Assembly: GCA_012800885.1 (NCBI GenBank) | Contig: JAAZIL010000078.1 | Span: 1 to 18,422, forward strand | Origin: Candidatus Dojkabacteria bacterium | GTDB taxonomy: Bacteria; Patescibacteriota; Dojkabacteria; SC72 | Direction of reading: 5' to 3' | DNA length: 18,422 nt | Shown here: positions 7,401 to 13,597 of the stretch, one piece after another | How the letters are laid out: every line of letters begins with the position of its first letter | How positions within the stretch are numbered: the stretch's first letter is position 1 | Position numbers and translations under genes: made by a program | Notes under the pieces: generated by a model | Told to the model about the DNA's origin: nothing | The model's database searches: none | What the model saw: only the letters and a program-made list of their open reading frames with translations

Positions 7401-8644
7401 TTTAATAATTTATTAAGTAATAATTCTTTCATTAATGCCAATTGTCCTGTTTCTTCATAATTTGAGGTATGTTTGTTAATAAGAGCTGTAAATTTCTCAT
7501 TAAAATTCTGAAGCGAATCAGTTGATGGAATTACAAAGGGGATTTCGTGAATCTGCTTTGAATTAATATTTTGTTGTACACTTCCATACCCCATAGATGA
7601 TATCTTCTCTTCAAGATTATTTGATAATAGTAAGGAATGTAAATAATTTCGAAATAATGGTTTTTTAAAGAATAATTTCCCTACTCTTTGATTTAGATAA
7701 AGAGTATTATGTATTATTTTTGGTACAATCCCAATTCTTCCTATACTCCCAGACATTGATATGAGGATATCTCCTTGTGAGAGAATAAAGTCTTTAGCTC
7801 TAGAATCTTGAATTGCATTATTGGAAATATAAAATGCTTTATTTGAGTCTATAATTCCTTTTCCCTTCACATCGCTTATTCTAATTATCTGCTGACTGCT
7901 TTTTTCTGCATAGTCCTTACTACTAAAAGGATATCCTGATTTTAATTCCAGCACCTCCCCCAACTTCCCAACTCTCCATCCCTCAGGAATTAATCCTAAT
8001 TCACTATCTATCATCTTACCTCCACTATCCTTATATGGTTTACCATCTTTATTAGGAAAATTATAATTAACAAACCATTCCTTAAATATAGTTTGTGCTA
8101 TATTTTCTAATATATTATTTTCTTTTTTTAATTGTTCTATCTTATTATCAAAAGAAGAGAGTATATTAGATATTCTTTTTTGTTCGGAGAGGGGAGGGAG
8201 GGAGAGTTCGAGATCTGCAATTACATTTGGTGATACGGTTGGGTATGTTGAAACTGCTTGCTCTGCAACTTGTGATAGGTATTGTGTGAACTGTGACTGA
8301 GTAATTAAGCAATAGAGATAGTACGGATCGACTAAGTCTTGATTTGGTGTGATAACTGCAAAACCCGTAGATGCTACTGTATTGTTAGGAAGATCATCTT
8401 TTATGAAGGTATAATGTTCTAGATTTGGTCTAACAGTTGAGTATAATATGTCATTTTTTTTCACCAACCTCTTTGCTCGGCTTGGTGCTTTTGAAGTTTG
8501 TATGTTTTGTGTTTCATCAATAGTTCCTTTGGTTACAGAAGCAATATCTATATAAATTATGTTGTCAAAAATGGAGTTCTTGTTAATTTGTCTAATATTG
8601 ATTTCAGCAACCTCACTAAGTTTTACTTTCTTATAATTATCCAT
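7397..8644 (-). CDS. hsdS: Type I restriction-modification specificity subunit (HsdS)
   Basis: It sets the DNA target of the methylase (M2S) and of the whole restriction complex. The 415-aa protein has the expected two target-recognition domains, each followed by a helical conserved region. TRD1 spans about 1-150 and ends in LSLPPLSEQKRI. The first helical spacer is at about 152-195 (ISNILSSFDNKIEQLKKENN). A linker with the typical IPEGWRVGKLGEVLELKSG pattern (about 219-237) begins TRD2, and a short C-terminal helix closes the protein (about 378-415). It starts 2 nt after the stop of the membrane-protein gene and ends overlapping the reverse transcriptase ATG. HsdS is usually next to hsdM or hsdR; here accessory genes separate it from both. 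Confidence 0.95.
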   Translation of the reverse strand: MDNYKKVKLSEVAEINIRQINKNSIFDNIIYIDIASVTKGTIDETQNIQTSKAPSRAKRLVKKNDILYSTVRPNLEHYTFIKDDLPNNTVASTGFAVITPNQDLVDPYYLYCLITQSQFTQYLSQVAEQAVSTYPTVSPNVIADLELSLPPLSEQKRISNILSSFDNKIEQLKKENNILENIAQTIFKEWFVNYNFPNKDGKPYKDSGGKMIDSELGLIPEGWRVGKLGEVLELKSGYPFSSKDYAEKSSQQIIRISDVKGKGIIDSNKAFYISNNAIQDSRAKDFILSQGDILISMSGSIGRIGIVPKIIHNTLYLNQRVGKLFFKKPLFRNYLHSLLLSNNLEEKISSMGYGSVQQNINSKQIHEIPFVIPSTDSLQNFNEKFTALINKHTSNYEETGQLALMKELLLNKLLK

Positions 8645-8646
8645 CT

Positions 8647-9195
8647 CTATATTTTCAATATTAGGTAGACTACTTGGAAGAAAATAGCACAGAAACTAAA
8701 AAGCATCTGAAACCAGATAAATATTTCAGCAACTTTTGTTTTAGAATTTAAGTCTAAACTTTCAACACTTTTTAATGCTTGGTAGTATATCTTTCCTACA
8801 TCATCCGGATAGTTAGCATGAGCATCAATCATTGCATTGTACCAAATGTCTATTTGTTTCTTATTTTTTCCTGCACTCTTATCCCAGAATTTAAGTGAAA
8901 GTATGAAATCTATTCCTCCCATGAAAATTGAAAACAACAGAAGTGTTAGAATAGTGGTAATCAGTAGAATCTGTTTACATCCAACTGGGTATAAATACTC
9001 AAAGATTAGGGGTATTAAACCTATTCCAATTCCTGCTAACCAAGTGAGTCTCTCACTAAAATCCCTTGATGTAGAGTTGTAATTTTCTACCAGCCACTTA
9101 TCGCTCTCTTCTGACTTGTGAAAGTTAATTTCAAGGATTTTATAGATTTTATCGGCATTCTCTTTGGTTCTTTTTTTTATCTTATCTTCTTTCAT
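8647..9195 (-). CDS. Three-TM membrane protein of the R-M cassette
   Basis: No family is recognised for this 182-aa protein. A charged N-terminal region (1-48, KIKKRTKENADKIYKI) precedes a hairpin of two membrane segments (about 50-69 and 75-99), then a soluble middle part (about 100-155) and a third membrane segment at the C-terminus (about 160-182). That plan (soluble parts plus a 2-TM hairpin) is common in membrane effectors of anti-phage systems, which depolarise the membrane, but no specific motif proves it. The ATG at 9193-9195 overlaps the stop of the small ORF upstream (ATGA), and its stop lies 2 nt before hsdS. It is therefore in the same transcript as hsdS, the reverse transcriptase and hsdR. 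Confidence 0.8.
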   Translation of the reverse strand: MKEDKIKKRTKENADKIYKILEINFHKSEESDKWLVENYNSTSRDFSERLTWLAGIGIGLIPLIFEYLYPVGCKQILLITTILTLLLFSIFMGGIDFILSLKFWDKSAGKNKKQIDIWYNAMIDAHANYPDDVGKIYYQALKSVESLDLNSKTKVAEIFIWFQMLFSFCAIFFQVVYLILKI

Positions 9196-9284
9196 TCTTT
9201 ACTCCTCTTCCCCTTCACTAAGAGTTTAGGTGGTAATAGTTTGGATGTAGTGTTTTGCCTGCCTTCTTTTGTTGTTTCGGCCAC
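9192..9284 (-). CDS. Small 30-aa ORF coupled to the membrane protein
   Basis: From GTG at 9282-9284 to TGA at 9192-9194, it encodes a basic peptide ending in SKLLPPKLLVKGKRSKE. Its stop overlaps the ATG of the membrane protein. The stretch is richer in GC than its surroundings, which suggests that it is coding. There is no clear Shine-Dalgarno sequence before the GTG. The same frame is open a little further upstream (to about 9312) without another normal start. No function is recognised; it may be a leader peptide coupling translation of the membrane protein, or a small partner protein. Confidence 0.4.
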   Translation of the reverse strand: MAETTKEGRQNTTSKLLPPKLLVKGKRSKE

Positions 9285-9329
9285 TGGGCTGATTGTTAAA
9301 CTTAAATATCCTTATTATAACCTTTAGAT

Positions 9330-10070
9330 TTACGTTTTGGCATTTTTTTTCTTTCTCTTTTTGTCTTTGCTCTCTGATATCTTCCTGAGTAGTGAAAGCT
9401 TAGCTTCCTTTTCATGTTTCTTAACATACCATTCATTTAAGAGTATTTCTATAAGATCTATCAATATCTGTGCTTCCTTAGGATCAACATCAATTATCAT
9501 GTTTATATCTTTCTCCATGTGGGCACCGATATTCCCCACCTTCCTTATATCATCAATTGCAACCCACAAGTCATTATCAATAAGTGTCTCAAGCTCATTA
9601 ACTTCTTCTTTTAGAGTGTCCTTTCTTACTTCCCAGAAATCACGAATAATACCTTGTAAGCATCTTCTGGATAAAGTAGCTGAAGCTTTTGGGCTTAGTT
9701 TTTTAATTTGACATGCTTCATTGTAGTCATTTAGTATTGGTTTTGGGATGTATTTTGGAAATATCTTTATATTTGCCTCTGGTAGTAGATCCCAAGATTT
9801 CACCACCTCTGTATCATAACCGGTGAATACTCTAGTCCCATTTGTATGTGATGTATATTTACTATCTCTTGTAATAAGCTCGATTCCAAATGTTAACTCT
9901 TTACATTTAGGATTTGGGCATGTTATCGCTATTATATTGGTAAAAGTCTCCGATTTGTATCTCTTGGGTTTTGAGATATCTAAATCAATACCTGTTTCAA
10001 TAAAGAAATTATCGCTTAAAGTTGTTGAATTATTACAGTATGGGCAAGTAAATTCTTTCTCTTCAGACAT
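9330..10070 (-). CDS. DUF4145 protein with a zinc ribbon
   Basis: This 246-aa protein matches the DUF4145 family. It starts with a zinc-ribbon-like pair CPYC (C9, C12) and CPNPKC (C51, C56). The DUF4145 core follows: a KIFPKYIPKPI block, LSPKASATLSRRCLQGIIRDF (about 124-144), and DIRKVGNIGAHME (about 175-187). A helical segment and a very basic Lys-rich tail end it. DUF4145 domains recur in restriction and other defence loci, and also fused to HsdR N-termini, but their biochemical role is not known. The ATG at 10068-10070 has no Shine-Dalgarno sequence. The gene lies 36 bp after the small HTH gene, and its end is about 45 bp before the small ORF. Confidence 0.85.
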   Translation of the reverse strand: MSEEKEFTCPYCNNSTTLSDNFFIETGIDLDISKPKRYKSETFTNIIAITCPNPKCKELTFGIELITRDSKYTSHTNGTRVFTGYDTEVVKSWDLLPEANIKIFPKYIPKPILNDYNEACQIKKLSPKASATLSRRCLQGIIRDFWEVRKDTLKEEVNELETLIDNDLWVAIDDIRKVGNIGAHMEKDINMIIDVDPKEAQILIDLIEILLNEWYVKKHEKEAKLSLLRKISESKDKKRKKKNAKT

Positions 10071-10106
10071 TGATATAACATATAAATTTAAACCTTCTTC
10101 ATCCTC

Positions 10107-10301
10107 TTATTTAACATTTTTCTTATCCTTTGGCATCAATGAAATATTCTCTACTGAGGCTTTAGTTTGTACCGCATATGAAGTTCTTCCTAGTTTTTTA
10201 GCAATATGATCAGTATCAACTCCTTTTCTTGCTAATACCCCAATTTGATTTATATCTCTCTTAGTCCATCTTTGTCTATGATTCCTTGGTTTCCTTCCCA
10301 T
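10107..10301 (-). CDS. Small Myb/SANT-like DNA-binding protein
   Basis: With the ATG at 10299-10301 the protein is 64 aa. It contains a compact helix-turn-helix of Myb/SANT type: W13, then helices ending in ARKGVDTDHIAKKLGRTSYAV, the usual pattern where a Gly turn leads to the recognition helix. Upstream in-frame ATGs (to 10364) would add a poorly conserved-looking leader, so the short form is preferred. An extended -10 promoter and a GA-rich stretch lie just upstream. As the first gene of the transcript that carries DUF4145, the membrane protein, hsdS, the reverse transcriptase and hsdR, it may regulate the cassette. This role is an inference. Confidence 0.7.
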   Translation of the reverse strand: MGRKPRNHRQRWTKRDINQIGVLARKGVDTDHIAKKLGRTSYAVQTKASVENISLMPKDKKNVK

Positions 10302-10341
10302 ACTTAAACAAATTAAAAAATTATCTATACCTCTCCTATAC

Positions 10342-10350
10342 ATTATACCA
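10342..10350 (-). promoter_or_regulatory. Extended -10 promoter for the Myb/DUF4145/hsdS/RT/hsdR unit
   Basis: On the minus strand TGG (10350-10348) directly precedes TATAAT (10347-10342), an extended -10 element. The -35 region is poor, as is usual for extended -10 promoters. Transcription would start near 10335, at a GA-rich stretch (10337-10330). This suggests that the second half of the locus has its own promoter, separate from hsdM-DUF3800. Confidence 0.5.
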
Positions 10351-10452
10351 TGGAATAAGTGCATAAATCTTTTATAGCTACAGCAAAAGTTGTCAATCGT
10401 GGATAACGATATGTGAGATAATTAATAGGAATCCCTTATAGTAAATAAGCAG

Positions 10453-10480
10453 TTGATTTACACATAAAATATTGTATAAT
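10453..10480 (+). promoter_or_regulatory. Promoter of candidate small RNA 1
   Basis: TTGATT (10453-10458) and TATAAT (10475-10480) are 16 bp apart, close to the sigma-70 consensus. Transcription would start near 10487 and run into the terminator at 10493-10523. The nearest genes on this strand are far away, so the unit appears to make only a short RNA. Confidence 0.6.
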
Positions 10481-10486
10481 GCAAGC

Positions 10487-10523
10487 AGATGTAGGGATTG
10501 ATTGGGTCAGTCCCTCTTTTTTT
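10487..10523 (+). ncRNA. Candidate small RNA 1, about 37 nt, ending at an intrinsic terminator
   Basis: The RNA is predicted from the promoter just upstream to a strong terminator: AGGGA-T-TGA (10493-10501), loop TTGGG, then TCA-G-TCCCT (10507-10515), followed by seven T from 10517. There is no open frame. If the polymerase reads on, TAGGGAT (10492-10498) can instead pair with ATCCCTA (10533-10539), a possible antiterminator. It may be a true small RNA, or the start of a longer RNA controlled by attenuation. Confidence 0.5.
10493..10523 (+). terminator. Intrinsic terminator after small RNA 1
   Basis: A 9-pair stem (one G-U pair) with loop TTGGG spans 10493-10515, followed by C and seven T (10517-10523). 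On the minus strand no T-tract follows, so it acts only for plus-strand transcription. Confidence 0.75.
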
Positions 10524-10555
10524 CTATCTACTATCCCTAATACAACTACAAGTCC

Positions 10556-10583
10556 TTGACTTTCAAATACAATTTAATATAAT
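10556..10583 (+). promoter_or_regulatory. Promoter of candidate small RNA 2
   Basis: TTGACT (10556-10561) and TATAAT (10578-10583) are 16 bp apart, a near-consensus sigma-70 promoter. It is the strongest promoter match I see in the window. The predicted start is near 10590 and the terminator follows within 80 nt. Confidence 0.7.
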
Positions 10584-10589
10584 ATGAGT

Positions 10590-10666
10590 TAAGTGATCAC
10601 TCACCTGAGGGTGAGGTTCACAAAGAACTTAGACTATTTGAGAGCTTTGTGAACCTCTCCTTTTTT
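10590..10666 (+). ncRNA. Candidate small RNA 2, about 77 nt, antisense to the end of DUF3800
   Basis: It runs from the strong promoter just upstream to a terminator. The 5' part holds a 10-bp palindrome (AGTGATCACT, 10592-10601) and a hairpin with a TGAG loop (10600-10615). The 3' part is the terminator stem: GAGGTTCACAAAG (10613-10625) pairs with CTTTGTGAACCTC (10645-10657), then TCC and six T (10661-10666). The two hairpins share three bases, so they may compete. The last 33 nt lie opposite the end of the DUF3800 coding sequence (stop at 10634-10636). There is no usable open frame. It does not match a common RNA that I recognise. Confidence 0.6.
10613..10666 (+). terminator. Intrinsic terminator after small RNA 2
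   Basis: A perfect 13-bp stem (10613-10625 with 10645-10657) encloses a 19-nt loop and is followed by TCC and six T at 10661-10666. The right arm lies within the antisense DUF3800 coding sequence, so part of that gene doubles as the terminator. Confidence 0.75.
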
Positions 10667-11449
10667 AATTCCAAAGAATACCCTTATCTCTTTCTCTGTT
10701 ATTGTTCTTAGTGCTTTCTTCATTTTGATTTCTTCCCATATTAAGGGTATACCAATATCCTTGTTTTTTGATAACAGTTTTCTCACTTTGAAAAAGGTAA
10801 CATAAGAGATTAAGTCTGTTATTTCTAAACCTCCAGATAGGAAGTTCTTCTCTGCAAAGCATAGAGCAGTAACTCTCTCCTTGATATGTGATGAAGTTTC
10901 TCCATTCATACTTGGTAAGTGTCCCTCTTTGCAGACATTCAAAGTTTTTAATAGTTGATGATCCCCAACTCTCCTAGAATCTGTAATTACTTGACCAATA
11001 CGATTCTCTTCCTGTAGATATTCAGCAAACCATATAAAAAGATTTGTTGCTAAGATTTTATATGGTAATTTAGGGATCTCTTTTCTTTCTTTGGAACCCT
11101 TACACTGTTCTTCATTAGCTAGTCCTATGGCTTTCTTGAAAGTCTTTTTATCAACCTCTAAAATTACTATCTTTATAGGAATGAGTGAAAGAAATTCTGC
11201 AAGAGTTTTAGAAAGTTCTTTTAAATTTTCATTTGAGAGTTTTGTAGTATCATTCTCAAAAATATGATAGCTATGAAATGGTTTGGTGCTATCAATTTGA
11301 TACTTTCTTTTGATATATGTAAAGAAACCTTCTATGGCAGATATCTCCTGATCATCTAAAATAACTCCAGTTATAATAAATGGTTGTTTTTCATCAGAGA
11401 GTAAACTTGATTTACCTGATTCATCTATAAAAAGTGTAGATTTCTGCAT
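10634..11449 (-). CDS. DUF3800 domain protein
   Basis: This 271-aa protein matches the DUF3800 family. It opens with the hallmark LFIDESG (D9, E10) and then FIITGVILDD. Other visible parts are a HSYHIF block (about 69-74), a conserved acidic ITDSRRVGDHQLLK segment, and LEITDLISYVTFF near the C-terminus. The family has an RNase-H-like fold and is often found with restriction or defence genes; its substrate is unknown. It starts with ATG at 11447-11449, 27 bp after hsdM. A TATAAT (11461-11456) lies only 6 nt upstream and there is no Shine-Dalgarno sequence, so a leaderless mRNA is possible. The end of the gene overlaps candidate small RNA 2 on the other strand. Confidence 0.85.
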   Translation of the reverse strand: MQKSTLFIDESGKSSLLSDEKQPFIITGVILDDQEISAIEGFFTYIKRKYQIDSTKPFHSYHIFENDTTKLSNENLKELSKTLAEFLSLIPIKIVILEVDKKTFKKAIGLANEEQCKGSKERKEIPKLPYKILATNLFIWFAEYLQEENRIGQVITDSRRVGDHQLLKTLNVCKEGHLPSMNGETSSHIKERVTALCFAEKNFLSGGLEITDLISYVTFFKVRKLLSKNKDIGIPLIWEEIKMKKALRTITEKEIRVFFGIKKGEVHKALK

Positions 11450-11476
11450 GGCAGTATTATATAGCGAAAGAATGAA

Positions 11477-13009
11477 TTAAAGATTAAACCCAACCTCTTT
11501 TAAACTCTTCTTTATCTTCTTATCTAATACCTTACCTTCTTGTATATTAACCTTTAATTCTTTTACTAATTTACTCATCTTTTCTTCAAAAGGAATACCA
11601 TCATCCTCTTCCTCTGGAATACCTACATACCTACCAGGTGTAAGTACATAACTATTTTTCTCTATATCCTCTAATGTAGCTGATTTACAGAATCCTTTTA
11701 CATCTTCATATTTGTTATCTTTTCTTTTCCATTCATGATATGTATCTGCTATCTTTTGTATATCTTCTTTACTAAATTCTCTCTGTGTTCTACTTATCAT
11801 AGTACCTAACTCACTAGCATCTATGAAGAGTACCTCTTTAGATCTATCTCTATGAATACCATCTTTCTTGTTTTTAGATATAAACCATACACATGCAGGA
11901 ATACCTGTGTTGTAGAAAAGCTGTTTAGGAAGCATAAGGATACAATCTACTAAGTCTGCTTTAAGAATATTCTTTCTAATCTCTCCTTCATTAGAAGTGT
12001 TAGATGAAAGAGAACCATTAGAAAGAACCATAGCCATAATACCCTTAGGGGATAGATGATAGATCATATGTTGCATCCAAGCATAATTTGCATTGCCTAC
12101 GGGAGGGATACCATATACCCATCTAGGATCATCTCTTAGGAGTTCTCCTGACCAATCACTATCGTTAAATGGTGGATTTGCTAATATGAAATCTGCTTTA
12201 AGAGTAGGGTGTAGATCATTAAGAAAAGATCCTTCTGTATTCCATAGTACTTGTGTCCCATCTATACCTCTAATTGCTAGATTCATTCTACATAGTTTCC
12301 ATGTAGTTTGATTAGATTCCTGTCCATATATTGATATATTATCTCTTCTACCTTGATGCTCTTGTACAAATCTATCACTCATTACAAACATACCACCACT
12401 CCCAGAACATGGATCATATACTCTTCCATTGTATGGTTCAATCATCTCTACCATAGTCTGTACAATAGATTTAGGTGTATAGAACTGTCCTGCATTTCTC
12501 CCTTCTGCTAATGCAAATTCACCTAAGAAGTATTCATATATTCTTCCTAAGATATCTTTATGATTATCTGCTTCTTCTCTCAGTTGTATATTACTTATTA
12601 GGTCTACTAATCCACCTAGAGCTTGCTTATCTAAGTTGGGCCTTGAATATACTTTAGGGAGAATCCCTTTAAGGGGAGTATTCTCTCTTTCTATTACCTC
12701 CATAGCATTATCTAAATCTCCTCCAATGGTAGGGAGTTTTGCTCTGGATTGTATATATGACCATCTAGCTTCTTTAGGAACAAAAAATACGTTCTCTGCT
12801 TTGTATTCATCTCTATCTTCTGGGTCTGCTCCTTCTGTTTGTTGTTTAATTAATTCTTCATGAAGAGATTCAAAAGAATCTGATATGTATTTAAGAAAGA
12901 TTAAGCCTAAAACAATACTTTTGTATTCTGCAGCATCTATATTTTTTCTAAGTTTATCAGCTGTTTTGAATAGTGTTTGCTCTAAGTTATGATTGTTATT
13001 ATTTGCCAT
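11477..13009 (-). CDS. hsdM: Type I restriction-modification methyltransferase subunit (HsdM)
   Basis: This N6-adenine methyltransferase works with HsdS (M2S) to protect host DNA and is the core of the restriction complex. It is 510 aa, typical length. The N-terminal HsdM helical region is visible (LEQTLFKTADKLR, FLKYISDSF), then NAGQFYTPKSIVQTMVEMI (172-190), the SAM-binding motif I DPCSGSGGMF (199-208) and the catalytic NPPF (278-281). A charged, helical C-terminal part follows. The start is ATG at 13007-13009; there is no Shine-Dalgarno sequence, and a TATAAT lies at 13041-13036 with a weak -35. It is the first gene of the minus-strand restriction locus. Unusually, several accessory genes come between it and hsdS. 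Confidence 0.97.
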   Translation of the reverse strand: MANNNNHNLEQTLFKTADKLRKNIDAAEYKSIVLGLIFLKYISDSFESLHEELIKQQTEGADPEDRDEYKAENVFFVPKEARWSYIQSRAKLPTIGGDLDNAMEVIERENTPLKGILPKVYSRPNLDKQALGGLVDLISNIQLREEADNHKDILGRIYEYFLGEFALAEGRNAGQFYTPKSIVQTMVEMIEPYNGRVYDPCSGSGGMFVMSDRFVQEHQGRRDNISIYGQESNQTTWKLCRMNLAIRGIDGTQVLWNTEGSFLNDLHPTLKADFILANPPFNDSDWSGELLRDDPRWVYGIPPVGNANYAWMQHMIYHLSPKGIMAMVLSNGSLSSNTSNEGEIRKNILKADLVDCILMLPKQLFYNTGIPACVWFISKNKKDGIHRDRSKEVLFIDASELGTMISRTQREFSKEDIQKIADTYHEWKRKDNKYEDVKGFCKSATLEDIEKNSYVLTPGRYVGIPEEEDDGIPFEEKMSKLVKELKVNIQEGKVLDKKIKKSLKEVGFNL

Positions 13010-13084
13010 TATTAATGGTTGAAAGCTTATGTTGTATTATATATTAATAAGTTATTAATATCATCTTCAGTGTAATTGTTCTTA

Positions 13085-13396
13085 TTACTTATTCTCTCCT
13101 TTCTTACACTCTCCTCTGTAGTAAGCCCCTTCCTCACAACTACTACCATCTTCAAAGAGACAGTATCCTACTTGTCCTTCTTTTTCCTCTTTGATTTCTA
13201 AAGTACCTCCATTATCGGCACAATAGACAGATGCAGGATTAGATAGCCCTGTTTTTATTTCTTCTTCTGTCATATACACATCAAAGGGGTCTAATACCTG
13301 TCCTTCTAAATCTTTCTCTTTTATTAGAGTATATCCTAGATATACACCACCTATGAGTAAGAGTAATGCTAGGATAATGAGAATTATTTTTTTCAT
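13085..13396 (-). CDS. Small exported DUF333 protein
   Basis: This 103-aa protein has a basic start and one membrane segment or signal anchor (about 4-24). A short linker leads to a DUF333 domain: NPASVYCADNGG, then GYCLFEDGSSC and YYRGECKKG. Four Cys (in CADN, YCLF, SSC and GEC) probably form disulphides outside the cell. There is no lipobox Cys after the membrane segment, so it is likely a membrane-anchored, not lipidated, protein. DUF333 has been called 'putative hemolysin', but no toxin activity is established. A TATAAT (13434-13429) lies about 33 nt upstream of the ATG. It lies upstream of hsdM and is probably unrelated to the restriction locus. Confidence 0.8.
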   Translation of the reverse strand: MKKIILIILALLLLIGGVYLGYTLIKEKDLEGQVLDPFDVYMTEEEIKTGLSNPASVYCADNGGTLEIKEEKEGQVGYCLFEDGSSCEEGAYYRGECKKGENK

Positions 13397-13541
13397 TTTA
13401 TTATTAATAATATTATCTTTGTATCCATTATATCCAGAAATAGTTGTAAAAATCGAACATTTTATCTTCCCTCTCCAACCTTCTTAAAACCATATACATT
13501 GTTGTGATTATTAATATATACAGATAAAATAATTTATCCTA

Positions 13542-13571
13542 TTGCTTTTTTGAAAATTATTAGAATATAAT
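13542..13571 (+). promoter_or_regulatory. Promoter of the methyltransferase-histidine kinase unit
   Basis: TTGCTT (13542-13547) and TATAAT (13566-13571) are 18 bp apart. Transcription would start near 13578, giving a leader of about 20 nt before the ATG at 13598. The leader has no Shine-Dalgarno sequence. Confidence 0.5.
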
Positions 13572-13597
13572 GAACTAATAAACTAACTCCTGTATAA

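Noticed and set aside
7400..9330. Membrane protein as a named SLATT-family effector
   Set aside because: The two-TM hairpin is suggestive, but no family motif is visible and a third TM segment is present, so the protein is left unnamed.
10381..10440. Single DnaA-box-like TTATCCACG on the minus strand near 10399-10407
   Set aside because: One near-match with no cluster of boxes and no replication genes nearby is expected by chance.
10665..10862. 65-aa minus-strand frame inside DUF3800
   Set aside because: It is in another frame within the real DUF3800 coding sequence and has no ribosome binding site or protein-like pattern.
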